64,000 nucleotides of DNA from Alternaria dauci (taxonomy: Eukaryota > Ascomycota > Dothideomycetes > Pleosporales > Pleosporaceae). Shown here in pieces: positions 54,018 through 64,000 of this stretch. Positions within the stretch are counted from its first letter, which is position 1; the number at the start of each line of letters is the position of its first letter. The notes beneath the pieces were generated by a model. It made no database searches and had not been told where the DNA came from. It saw nothing but the letters and a program-made list of their open reading frames with translations. The stretch lies in NCBI RefSeq assembly GCF_042100115.1, contig NC_091273.1, positions 1,550,001 to 1,614,000 on the forward strand, read 5' to 3'. The translations under genes and the position numbers were made by a program.

Positions 54018-56420
54018 TCGCACCTCGTATCTGGGTATCATACTACTGTCACGATCATCAGGTCTGTTTTGTTCCAAGGTTCAATACGAGAGGATTGACA
54101 TCAAGCGTCCCCCTTGGCCAGACCCACAAAGAACACACCAGAGGGGTACACCATGAAAACTCTCCAGAAACACGAGCACCGGCCCATGCCGACAGGGCCG
54201 GAAAGCCACTACTGTCCCATTTTTGGAGCCTCAGAACCCTTGTTAACGGTGTCATGAGCCACTAGCGACATCTGGGGTGACCGGATGAGGCAATGGCCCG
54301 TCCTATCTGGACATCTAGGAGACCGAACGGCGCTAGAAGCGTGCCGAATGTACGAGATGTGACGTCTGGTAGGATGAATAGTGTTTGCACAATAGCATCG
54401 TGCGCTGGCCGATCGGCCGTACAGCACTCGGTTCGGAACGCTAGCAGCATGACGTCCTAGGCTATAGGTATTCTAGTAGCTGTTACGCTGGATACGATGG
54501 TGAGAGGCGACTGTATTATTTTAGATTTGTATTGTTGCGGTACAGACTCCGATGCTGGGAGAGAAACAACTGTAGCTAATCGGCACACTCGGAACGCGAC
54601 AAAGAGGTCTTCTGTGCTGAGATGTGGAGTCTGAGTGCTGTGGATCCGGAAAATATGGCAATGCGAATGATGACTTCAATTTCCCATAGCTCCTGTCGGT
54701 CCGTCCACGCGAACTTTGAGTGGCCTCATCGTCCACCGTCTGGGTGGTCCGAGTGCAGTCAGTACTCTGCGTTTTTCCATGAGCACGAAGGATTAGCCTG
54801 AAGATCTTTCTTGGACAAAGTATCGAAATGCGACGTCGCTTGGAAATGAACCGAGACTGGGAACTTTGCGCCGTGAATGCATTGCATCATAGAGTCGGTT
54901 GTGACGGGTGTGGCTGCCGATCACCTAAAGGCTCGTGTTCAGGGTCCACGCTCAAAAGGTGGAGACACCATCACCACCACTGATGCCCGATCGGAGCTGC
55001 TCCGGCAGTATGCTGTATTTGCTATTTCTGGACATGCGATCGAGGGCGAAGTCTTGAGCTAAGAACGAAAACCATGCATCCCAAGCTACGAAGACGCTCA
55101 TCCAACCTGAGCAAAATGCACAAGTGGCGACAAAGACTTGATGATTGTACGTACCGTGCGCGAAGACATCACAGACACACGCAGCGATGACCTGAAACCG
55201 GGCACGAATACTGTACGGTCACGCTCGGTCAATCACGATGATCTCTTTATTTCATTTGGAACATGACGGCACCCGCCCTTTCTTCGGAGCTTGACTGAAT
55301 GGTTTGCTAATTTAATCGAGTCTGATGGATCGAGTCTGCCGGATCAATGACTTTGTACTGGTACCGGGTAGTCACGACAATGGACGTGACATGGTATTGT
55401 CGACGCTGACAATATTGGAGTGGAGCCATCGGAACAATCGTCCATGCCCTATCAACGATGAGGGTGCCGACTTGAACACTGCGGATTGGTTTTTAAACTT
55501 TCAGGAAGGACCGGAAGTACGGGGGGACAAAACGCGGGGATTCCAAGTAGGATACGTCGGCTTTGCCTAGCTCGAATTGCCTTGGAAGGGCTCGGACAAG
55601 TGCGGAAGGTGCTAGGTGCATACAGAGGTGTTATTTCAGTAGAATGCACGGATCTGAGCCGCAGGATACAGAGGTGTTGAGGAGATGGTTGCAGCCCACA
55701 CGTTGGTCATAGCGAGGGGTAAGAGCCAGAGCCACCAGGAAAGGCTTGGAGGATTGGATTCCCTGTGACAAAGACGGAGAATCTTGGGGCATTGCTCGTG
55801 TAAGTGCATGTGCACTAATTACAATTCAGAAATGAAATCGAGCTGCCGGAGTGAAAGCAGGCAGCCAGGAGCAAATGAGTCTGCAGAGTTGCCTATGTCC
55901 ACAGTAAGCGCGGAGCCACGGACAGAGTGGTAGTGCAGTGGATGTGGAAACGGTGCAGAGGGGAAACGTACAACAGTCAGCATCTGACTTCCAGATTTCA
56001 TCCAGTGATGATAATCAAGCCGAAGTGGTAAGCATATGTTGATGTTGATGGAGTGATTGGATGATGGTGAAGTAGTTGATGCAGGAACTAATATGGAAAT
56101 ACAAAATAAGCTCGAACATGTGCAAGGATGAGGTCTGTTTGAGTACTCGAGTGGCTGTTGACTAGGACTGGGGTTCCCAGGATCGTCATTTGTGGTGTAT
56201 GGAAGAGATGACGCGGCATGTTGCGCATGTGATTCTTGAACTTCTTATATCACTTGCGAACGACGGCAAGGGAGTAAGTTGATAAGAAGGGACGAGTTCC
56301 CATGTACGAGGAGAATGCACGATGATTAGGGAATAGTGGCCTAGTCCCAGGTGTGGCGGCAAGTTGGAGGGCTTTCAAGGCATCAGGCAGAAGATGTGTT
56401 GTTTTGGATGTATTAGAGGA
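54018..56420. other. Intergenic region of about 2.4 kb
   Basis: Normal composition, only frames under 85 codons with no domain, signal peptide or conserved motif. It is unusually long for this gene-dense half. It may hold the upstream control region of the Alt a 1-like gene or an unrecognised non-coding transcript. I see no repeat or tRNA. Confidence 0.5.
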
Positions 56421-57331
56421 TTATTCCCATTGCGTGCCCTTTAGTCGTTGCATGAGATACTCGACTTCAACTTCCTTGGTCAGGGGAATGACCCAATCCT
56501 GCAAGGCTGTCAGAATGCCCCTGGGGGAAATGCGGTAGAGTGACGTACCTTGTACATGGCGACTACTGCGTCTGCATCCACCTTGGACGATCCATTCGCG
56601 CCCAGGTCAGGGTCTGTGCCGTATGTCTTGGCCTTTAATCTCAACCTCTCGAGCACCTTTTTCTCGACGGCGGCATTTGTAATGGCCTCGTCAATGCCCT
56701 TCCTGTCCTCGTCCTTGATCAACTTGACGAAGCGCTCAGTCTCCTGCTGGAACTTTGCCTCTGCAACAAATTTGCCAAAGTGTATCCTTCGCGACAAGGA
56801 CTGGATGGTCATGACATCGCACGTGGCCGAGGATCCGTAGTTCTCCTGCGACTCGCCCCTGTCGCCGCGGTCGGTGGGGGCGCATGCTGCGGGCAGGATG
56901 TGCTTGATGTAGCAGTCCTTGAGCTGGGCGTTGACGTTGACGTTGTTGGGGTGGAGGATCTGGGGGTAGTGGAGGGGCTTGAGGATGGGCTCCTGGAGGA
57001 CTTTGGGGAAGAAGGGGTATTCGTCGGGCGACTGGTAGCGGCGGACGAGCGACTGGAGACGCTCCTGCTCACGGAGCATCCAGTCGAACAGGCTGGTGTT
57101 GGGCTCGCCAATGTCGACGCCGCCGGGCACGTAGATGGTCTTGTTCAGGGGGAACTGGACGCGCTCTATCAGGTGGAAGGTGATGGTGTCCTCGAGACGG
57201 CTGTCGGCGGTCAGTTTGACTCATGTCGGTGCATCGTGGCGGGGAGGGACGAGGGCGCACATGAGCTGGAAGCGGATGTTGGCCAGGTCAAGCGCCTTGG
57301 ACGCATCCGAGAGGTCAATTGCCGCGTCCAT
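56421..57331 (-). CDS. ARO7: Chorismate mutase (AroQ class, ARO7)
   Basis: Three exons on the minus strand: 57331-57261, 57200-56549 and 56498-56421; 266 residues. It converts chorismate to prephenate for Phe/Tyr synthesis in the cytosol. The all-helical eukaryotic form is clear: [80 protein letters not shown] and the C-terminal KEVEVEYLMQRL. The yeast enzyme is activated by Trp and inhibited by Tyr through an allosteric site that this type retains. The introns are 60 and 50 bp. Both splices restore conserved segments. Confidence 0.94.
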
Positions 57332-57756
57332 GGGCGGCCACGACAGAGAAGGATAAAAGAGAGCGATGAGCGGCGGCGGCGGCGGCGGCGTGTGTCGTGG
57401 TGTGTGTAGCCATGGCGGGCAGGCGGCGGTGGTGGTGCGCAGAGCGTGTACCCGACCATCGGCGCTGCTCGTCGGCCCATGACGCAGACGCACTGCCGAT
57501 GGCTGAAGCTCCACCCACATGCATGCACCACCGAACGAGAGAGAACAAGACCGCTCACGACCAACACCACCACCACCACCACCAGAGGCGTCTATCCCGC
57601 AGAACTCCCGCCTCACCGCCCATTGGCTTTTCCTGCATCGAGCACGCGCGCAGCACTGAGACGGGCATGCAGAGACCTATGATGACATAATAGACGGCTT
57701 CCCTTGTACTGCGCCCGCCCCGTTGATTTCCCACCCGCCACACCTCGCCTGCTCGC
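57332..57756. promoter_or_regulatory. Shared divergent promoter of ARO7 and MDV1
   Basis: 425 bp between two divergent start codons. It contains a (GGC)n run near 57367-57389 and a (CAC)n run near 57569-57583 within a GC-rich, repeat-like leader. Confidence 0.5.
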
Positions 57757-59882
57757 ATGGCCTCGTCAACCGCCCGCAATGCATCGCCAGGTCGCGGGAG
57801 GTCCACCAGCCCGCGCCCGCCCCGGTACTCGCGCGCCCCCGACGACAGTGACGAGGGCAGCTATCTCGATGCCCTCCCAGATGTAGCCCCACCGCAAGTT
57901 CCACTTCGCACACGGTCATGCTAATGCTCGCTAGACCCGCCATCTGCAAGCTTTTGGCAAAAAAGTCACGGCGACTGCTGGCAGCCTGATAGGCGCCGAG
58001 GGTGTCTCCCAGCACTACCAGAACGCCATTGGGGAGCTCCACCGCGAGCTCAAGCGCCCTCTGATGCAGCGATCCGTCTTTTCCTTTGCCCAGACCACCC
58101 CCCGCGAGATCGTGCGCTCGCGAATCTCCGTGCCCGAGATCCAGCAGCGAGCACTGGCCTACATCCCAAACGACCTCCTCGCCAACATCCCCGAAGACAA
58201 CAGCGAGTTCTCCCTCTTCCAGGGCTTCGAGGCCTCGCTGCCGGACAAGCCCGACAGCCATGCGAGCAACCACGGCCGCCACAATGCGCGGGGCCAGCGC
58301 CTCATTGGCGGCGGCCTCCACGACGACGACGACCCCAACGTGCCGCCGTCCATGCAGAAGCTGAGGCGGCAGAGAAATGCCATGGGCCACCGGCTGGAGA
58401 TGATGGGCGTGCGGAAACACATGTGTGTGGCCGAGATACACGAAATCGACAACAAGATCGCGAACCTCAACACAATGCGCAAGATGGTGCTCGACCGCCT
58501 GGCCGGCCTCGAGCTCGAAGAGGGCGAGCTCGAGCAGGACCTCCTCACCGTGGACAACCGCATCGAAGACCTCCAGGAAGAGCTCGACGACGAAGCCGCC
58601 CTAGCGCCCAAGACGGCAGAGTCGCAGACAAGCGAGGAGCAGTCCGAAGGCAAGGGCGAGTTCATGTCCGAGTCGATATATCAGAAGATTCCGCAATCAC
58701 CAAAGACCAAGAACAAGGCCAAGAGGCTTTCAAAGCGAATGTCCATGCCCGTGCTGCACGAGCATCTGCAATCAGGATCCAAGATCAAGGAGCTACCCGC
58801 ACACATGGACTCCATCACTGCCATGGACTTTGACGCGCCATGGGGTATGCTGGTCACTGCATCTTTGGATGACACCGTCCGAGTATGGGACCTGAGCGCC
58901 GGCCGGTGCATCGGAATGCTCGAGGGCCACCTGTCGTCCGTACGCTGCCTCCAGGTCGAAGATAACATCGTTGCGACTGGTTCAATGGACGCTTCTATCA
59001 AGCTCTGGGATCTGAGCAAGGCTGAATACGCGCCCATGGACAACCGGATAAACAAGCACGACGAAGAAAGCGATGATGGTCTGGCCTTTGAGAACTCGGA
59101 AGATGCACCTCCTGCGCCGCCATCGACCAGCATGCAGGACTGCCCTCTGTTTTCTCTAGAATCACATGTCGATGAAGTCACTGCACTGCATTTCCGCGGC
59201 GACACTCTGGTCTCCGGTTCCGCTGACAAGACACTACGACAGTGGGATCTAGTCAAGGGACGATGTGTGCAGACGCTTGATGTCCTTTGGGCCGCTGCTC
59301 AAGCAACAGCTACAAACGCAGTCCAAAGCACATGGCGACAGACTGGACGCTCTGCCGATTCCTCTGCCGACTTTGTCGGCGCTATCCAAGTCTTCGATGC
59401 CGCACTGGCGTGTGGTACCGCAGACGGCATGGTACGCTTATGGGATCTGCGTAGCGGACAAGTACACCGAAGTCTCGTCGGCCACACAGGCCCTGTCACA
59501 GCTCTGCAGTTCGATGATGTCCACTTGGTGACTGGTAGTGCCGACAGGAGTATACGCGTTAGTTGATCATGTCCGTCTTCACCTATGCTTTTTATACTGA
59601 CACGAACAGATCTGGGATCTCCGAACCGGCGCCATTGCCGACGCCTATGCCTACGACCATCCCATCACCAGCATGATGTTCGACTCACGCCGCATTGTGT
59701 CTGCAGCGGGTGAGGACGTAGTCAAGGTTTACGACAAGACGGATGGAAGACACTGGAGCTGTGGACCTGGCGCCGACGAAAGCGACGAGACCAAGTACTC
59801 CATCATTGAGCATGTCAGGATAAAGGACGGTTATCTCGTCGAAGGACGCAGAGATGGTACGGTCGGTGTGTGGTCGTGCTAA
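57757..59882 (+). CDS. MDV1: Mitochondrial division protein 1 (MDV1), WD40 adaptor
   Basis: Three exons: 57757-57882, 57935-59557 and 59610-59882; 673 residues. It links Fis1 on the mitochondrial outer membrane to the dynamin Dnm1 in fission. The N-terminal part binds Fis1 ([16 protein letters not shown] onward). A long coiled coil at about 182-262 ([23 protein letters not shown]) mediates dimerisation. Seven WD40 blades fill about 324-673 ([45 protein letters not shown] and others). The last intron (gttagt..cag) splits a WD repeat, S-I-R | I-W-D-L. The first intron donor is uncertain: gtagcc at 57883 gives a 52-bp intron; gttcca at 57898 would give an unusually short 37-bp one. Confidence 0.92.
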
Positions 59883-60577
59883 CAGCACCGTCGGAAGCAG
59901 AAGCAGACAGAATTGTATATAACAACATGATTGGTGCGCATACATGTCAGTCATGGAAATGGCAGTGTTGTACTATTGCAGAGTGCTTGTTGGAACGCGA
60001 CTATTGGACCAAACTGCCGGCATCACAATGATCGAGCTGTTTTTTCACCTTGCGTCAGTTGTGACGCGTGTGGGCCGCTTCAAGCCAACGTCTTGATGTA
60101 GTAGACGTTATCCACAATTCGCGTAGTAAGCTCAACGAGATGCAGAATCTGCCGGGGGGGCTCGGAGTCTATGCCTGGTACACCTCGAATCGCAAGCTGA
60201 GGGATACATGGTGATTAATTCCCGGCAGTCTCTCAGCCTATGCTGGTGTTGTGAAGACGACCGAGCAATACAGTTCTGACACGGCACGTTACAAGCACGC
60301 GCCTGACGGGGCCAGTGGAAGCTTGGTTGTACGATGCAGGGATGGCTCGCGACGCTCCAATCTGCCATGGTGACGTAATGCTGAACACGCCGACTAACAT
60401 TTCCGCGCTTCCCAAGACGCCTACCCTGTTCCCGCGCATCTGTCACACTCGCATAGTACATTCGCTTGTCCTATCTACCTATGCCATCTCAACTTTAATT
60501 TTTGCGATTGTCGAGTCAATTGCTCCCGGCTTCCTCTCCCGCTTCCAGCTGCTCCGCCGGAGCTCTGAATTCCTATA
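59883..60577. other. Intergenic region between MDV1 and NDE1
   Basis: About 695 bp on a same-strand junction: MDV1 3' flank, then the NDE1 promoter. Only chance frames. Confidence 0.45.
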
Positions 60578-62695
60578 ATGCTACCACGACAGGCCGCGTC
60601 GCTATCACGCGGATACAATGCCACTTCTAGAGCCTCGATTCTCTGTACAAGATTGCCCCGAGCGACGCCCGCACAATTCCGCACTTCCTTTAGCAATGGC
60701 AGTCCCGCCTCTGCTTCGAGACGCGCTGCCCTTCGAACCTCACAACTGAGCAAGCAAGCCCCCCCCACCACGGCGATAAGAACCGTCTCAACAAAACCGC
60801 TCGACGTTCCGCGGTCGCGTTTCGCCCGATATGCCTACAAAACAGCAGCCATGCTGGGCTCTTTCGTCGCCGTCAGCGGTGTTTTGGTCATCGCCTTCTT
60901 CGTCTACGACGCCTACACATACAACGAAGACCCAGTCGCGGCCGACATTCCCGTCTCCGAACTCGCCCTCAGCCCGAGGAGAGGAGGACCGAAGAACCTG
61001 CCAATCGCCGACCACTTTGTGGACGACGACGAGTGTCCTGAGAATAAGAAGCTCAAACACAAGCCAAAGTTGGTCATACTGGGCACGGGATGGGGCAGCG
61101 TGGCCCTCCTGAAGCAGTTGAACCAGGATGACTACCACGTTGTCGTCATATCGCCGTCCAACACCTTCCTCTTCACACCCATGCTGCCGTCTGCCACGGT
61201 AGGGACACTAGAGCTGCGATCCCTTGTCGAACCAGTCCGAAAGATTGTGCGCAGAGTACGCGGGCATTTCCTCAAGGCCAAGGCCGAGGACGTCGAATTC
61301 TCAGAGAAGCTCATCGAATGCTCAGCTGTCGATGCCCACGGCCAGGAGCAAAGATTCTACGTCCCCTACGATAAGCTGGTCATTGGCGTCGGATCTGTCT
61401 CAAACTCCCACGGCGTCAAGGGTCTCGAGCACTGCCACTTCCTCAAGGATATCAGCGATGCTAGGCTCATCCGCAACCAGGTCGTGAAGAATCTCGAACA
61501 CGCATGCCTACCTACAACATCGGACGAGGAGAGGCGCAGGCTCCTGTCATTTGTGGTTTGTGGTGGCGGACCCACTGGAGTAGAATTCGCGGCTGAGCTC
61601 TTCGACATGCTCAACGAGGACCTCTGCAAGCTCTACCCAAGGCTTCTGCGCAACGAAATCTCCGTCCACGTCATCCAATCCCGCAGCCACATCCTGAACA
61701 CGTACGAAGAGGCGCTATCCCAGTACGCTGAGCAACGGTTCGCACACGACTCTGTCGATATCCTTACAAATGCGCGTGTGAAAGAGGTCCAGTCAGACAA
61801 GATCCTCTTCTCGCAAAAGGATGAAAATGGAAAGGTGGTAGTCAAGGAGATTCCAATGGGCTTCTGTCTTTGGTCTACCGGTGTTGCGCAGACAGATTTT
61901 TGCAAGCGTCTTGCCGCTAAGCTTGACGTTCAGAACAACAAGCATGCCCTCGAAACCGATACACACCTCCGTCTCAACGGCTCGCCCCTCGGCGATGTCT
62001 ACGCTATCGGCGACTGCGCGACCGTCCAAAACAACGTTTCTGACCACATCGTAAACTTCCTCCGTACCACCGCCTGGGAGAAGGGCAAGGACCCCGAGAA
62101 GCTGCAGATTTCGTACTCGGACTGGCGCGGCATCGCCAAGCGCGTCAAGCAGCGCTTCCCACAAGCAGCAAACCACCTTCGTCGCCTTGACAAGCTATTC
62201 GAGCAGTACGACAAGGACAAGTCTGGTACCCTGGACTTTGGCGAGCTTAGAGAGCTCCTCTTCCAGATTGACTCGAAGCTCACATCCCTACCCGCCACCG
62301 CTCAACGCGCCAACCAGCAGGGTGAATACCTTGGCCGCAAGTTCAACAAGATCGCTCAGGCAGCTCCTGGCCTGACACTCAATAACGTTGACTATGGCGA
62401 CCTGGACGATGCAGTATACAAGGCGTTCGAGTACAAGCATCTTGGTAGCTTGGCCTACATTGGCAATGCGGCTATTTTTGACTACAACGGCTATGGCCTG
62501 AGCGGTGGTCTGCTGGCTGTCTACCTGTGGAGAGGCGTATATTTCGCACAGAGTGTGAGCTTCAGGACGAGGTGTTTGCTTGCCATGGACTGGACCAAGA
62601 GAGCACTTTTTGGACGAGGTATGTCGCCCTATCTATTGTTCACTTTTGAGGAATGCGAATCAGCTAACGTCAAAATAGATTTGATGAACTTCTAA
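60578..62695 (+). CDS. NDE1: External alternative NADH:ubiquinone oxidoreductase with EF-hand (NDE1)
   Basis: Two exons, 60578-62618 and 62679-62695; 685 residues. It is a type II NADH dehydrogenase of the mitochondrial inner membrane that oxidises cytosolic NADH or NADPH without pumping protons. An Arg/Ser-rich presequence precedes a membrane anchor at about 89-112. The FAD-binding motif is GTGWGS (169-174) and the NAD(P)H motif GGGPTG (329-334). A single calcium-binding EF-hand loop, DKDKSGTLDFGE (545-556), interrupts the fold, as in Neurospora NDE1. The last exon is only 17 bp (FGRD | LMNF-stop). The 60-bp intron is in frame without a stop, so an unspliced reading ends at the same codon with 20 extra residues. 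Confidence 0.93.
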   Translation: MLPRQAASLSRGYNATSRASILCTRLPRATPAQFRTSFSNGSPASASRRAALRTSQLSKQAPPTTAIRTVSTKPLDVPRSRFARYAYKTAAMLGSFVAVSGVLVIAFFVYDAYTYNEDPVAADIPVSELALSPRRGGPKNLPIADHFVDDDECPENKKLKHKPKLVILGTGWGSVALLKQLNQDDYHVVVISPSNTFLFTPMLPSATVGTLELRSLVEPVRKIVRRVRGHFLKAKAEDVEFSEKLIECSAVDAHGQEQRFYVPYDKLVIGVGSVSNSHGVKGLEHCHFLKDISDARLIRNQVVKNLEHACLPTTSDEERRRLLSFVVCGGGPTGVEFAAELFDMLNEDLCKLYPRLLRNEISVHVIQSRSHILNTYEEALSQYAEQRFAHDSVDILTNARVKEVQSDKILFSQKDENGKVVVKEIPMGFCLWSTGVAQTDFCKRLAAKLDVQNNKHALETDTHLRLNGSPLGDVYAIGDCATVQNNVSDHIVNFLRTTAWEKGKDPEKLQISYSDWRGIAKRVKQRFPQAANHLRRLDKLFEQYDKDKSGTLDFGELRELLFQIDSKLTSLPATAQRANQQGEYLGRKFNKIAQAAPGLTLNNVDYGDLDDAVYKAFEYKHLGSLAYIGNAAIFDYNGYGLSGGLLAVYLWRGVYFAQSVSFRTRCLLAMDWTKRALFGRGMSPYLLFTFEECESANVKIDLMNF

Positions 62696-63524
62696 TAGAT
62701 ACATGGCTCGTTGTTGCGACGTTTAGAGCGTATAGACCGACATCTGTTTTCGGTACCTATTTGTCTTCTCTTGTGTAAACTATTACTATTATTATTTTTG
62801 TTCGAAAGGGTGGCCTAATGCTGCTCTCAATTCCATCTTTAAACATTCTGATCATATATGCAAAGTTCTGGTGATCTTTACTCCACTTTGATTCTTTCTA
62901 TGTTGTTCTGACGCCACGACCAACTAAGGTGTCTCGAGGCGCCAGCAGCCACAGCGACGGCCGATACTGCAACCGAAAATTTCACCGTTGTGTTCCTAGT
63001 ATTCCCGTTCACCAGTGACTGATGAGCTACAACATGACGACAATAGATACATGAACACTGACTGTCACGTCCTGTCTTTTTTTCTTCCGTACACGTCAAT
63101 TCAGTGACTGACGTGTACCGAAATAAGTACCCAGATCTCTCTTCAGTGCAGCAAAAATGGGCAGGGGATTGATACGGGCTGACTCCTTGTGCTTCCGGTA
63201 ATATAGCCTTCGTCTATGCCTTTGGGTGTTGTGCGGCTGAGCTAGGAAATTCTTGGGTAAGAGTATCGATAGCCATGTTCCGTGGAGTAGCCAGATGGAT
63301 CCGGGAAGTGAACATAATGAAGCAGAGTGTTGAAGTGAAAACCCAGATCGTTTCCATTGGATTTTGTCCTTGCAATCACGCCTAACATGTGCTCATTGCT
63401 TTTGCCTTCAGATGAGGCCAGCTTGTGCAGCACTACCTGAGGCTAACCTGTGCTCATGCACACGTCCACGGGATCTTGTGATGGTATGAAACTTGAGACC
63501 TCAAGAGTATCTAAAACCATACAT
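62696..63524. other. Intergenic region
   Basis: About 830 bp between convergent genes. It has AT-rich 3' flank sequence after NDE1 (cttattattatt near 62780-62800). No gene recognised. Confidence 0.5.
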
Positions 63525-64000
63525 TCAAGGTTCTTGTTCGTCTGCCATGGCTTCGAGTCTTGTCCGGACCATATTAGGATTCGATCGGCCTTGCTCGTCG
63601 GTCCAGCACTTCAACACCTCTTCCCGCATGATTCTGCGCGGAGCCCTCTTTCCCGTAAACAGTTCAAATTGCGCGAATCCTTGCTCGGGTAATAGATCAA
63701 GGCCATCCAAACAGATCCAAGAGGCTGATGCTTCTTCACGAACTTGTTTCGTCAAAGGCGTATTGAGGGTATGATAAGCAAGCTCAATGACTACACCCCC
63801 TGATGGTGACTGCATCCAGTGAAGGGGAAGCGTGAAATTGGGTGATGGTTCTTCGCCAACGGCGTGCGTGGGTATGCAGGATACGATGACAGTCGGTGCG
63901 CGAAGATCGCTTGGCCAGGCTTCGGCCCTGGATTCGAGTATGCGAAACGTGGGCTGTGATCCTTGGACGAACGATGGGAAGAGCTTGGCAGCCGAAGGGC
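63525..64000 (-). CDS. Shikimate dehydrogenase-like C-terminus, probably quinate repressor type (partial, 5' end off window)
   Basis: Open from the right edge to a TGA at 63525-63527, 157 residues visible. Motifs fit the C-terminal shikimate/quinate dehydrogenase fold: VIVSCIPTHAVG, SGGVVIELAYHTLNTPL, WICLDGLDLLPEQGFAQFELFTGKRAP. The LLPEQG..QFELFTG motif is shared by the end of the pentafunctional AROM protein and by its repressor relative (QUTR/QA-1S). The extended tail after RAPRRIMREEV and the position of substitutions favour the repressor type, but the diagnostic upstream domains are outside the window. The frame continues past the in-frame ATG at 63815, so that is not the start. Confidence 0.7.
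   Translation of the reverse strand, partial: PSAAKLFPSFVQGSQPTFRILESRAEAWPSDLRAPTVIVSCIPTHAVGEEPSPNFTLPLHWMQSPSGGVVIELAYHTLNTPLTKQVREEASASWICLDGLDLLPEQGFAQFELFTGKRAPRRIMREEVLKCWTDEQGRSNPNMVRTRLEAMADEQEP

Noticed and set aside
56780..57409. 209-residue plus-strand frame opposite ARO7
   Set aside because: Shadow of chorismate mutase. Its composition mirrors the complementary codons.
57677..58441. 254-residue minus-strand frame opposite the MDV1 N-terminus
   Set aside because: Shadow frame. The sense strand has the Fis1-binding and coiled-coil segments.
1..64000. CRISPR arrays or bacterial operon features
   Set aside because: The organism is eukaryotic, and no regularly spaced direct repeats with unique spacers were seen.

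Overview
This window is fungal nuclear DNA. Introns are short (about 44-90 bp, GT..AG), and the gene set is typical of a filamentous ascomycete (PTH11-like receptor, HET fragment, MDV1, ALG3, AROM-type domain). A 157-residue secreted protein at 53351-53884 belongs to the Alt a 1 family, which is restricted to Pleosporales and their relatives. With the rest of the gene content this points to Pleosporaceae, most likely Alternaria or a sister genus. That placement is inference from remembered families; no database was searched.

Positions 1 to about 31000 are an AT-rich repeat island nearly stripped of CpA/TpG dinucleotides, the mark of repeat-induced point mutation (RIP). It is a nest of four Ty3/Gypsy chromovirus copies. 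Element C (1114-29621, +) is the outer copy. Element A (3485-17812, -) sits inside C, and element B (4104-11272, +) sits inside A. A, B and C are dead, with B less mutated than A and C. Element D (21128-28295, +) also sits inside C. It is un-RIPed and intact: its 474-bp LTRs differ at one base, gag and pol are open, a canonical -1 frameshift heptamer joins them, a likely self-priming site and a polypurine tract are present, and an antisense ORF encodes a Zn2Cys6-like, coiled-coil protein. That antisense frame can still be read in the diverged copy C, where all six cysteines are mutated to tyrosine codons in the way RIP predicts. I regard this as the most interesting signal in the window.

From about 31000 base composition becomes normal. 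A truncated HET-domain gene lies at the border. After a gene-poor stretch come: a CFEM-domain PTH11-like membrane receptor, the PP4 phosphatase catalytic subunit with two fungal insertions, a small membrane protein, a DUF4385 protein, a MYND-finger protein, an aldo/keto reductase, the REX4 exonuclease, the ESA1 acetyltransferase, an F-box protein, a DUF1772 membrane protein, a BSC6/fucose-permease-like MFS transporter, an EIF1AD-like protein, ALG3, the Alt a 1 homologue, chorismate mutase ARO7, mitochondrial fission factor MDV1, external NADH dehydrogenase NDE1, and at the right edge the C-terminus of a shikimate-dehydrogenase-like (quinate-repressor-like) protein.

The right half is ordinary euchromatin made mostly of housekeeping genes. 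They do not form one pathway. Adjacent pairs share promoters (REX4/ESA1, ARO7/MDV1, PP4/small protein) or converge tightly (EIF1AD/ALG3, 14 bp between stop codons). Gene models were built by eye from splice signals and family conservation.
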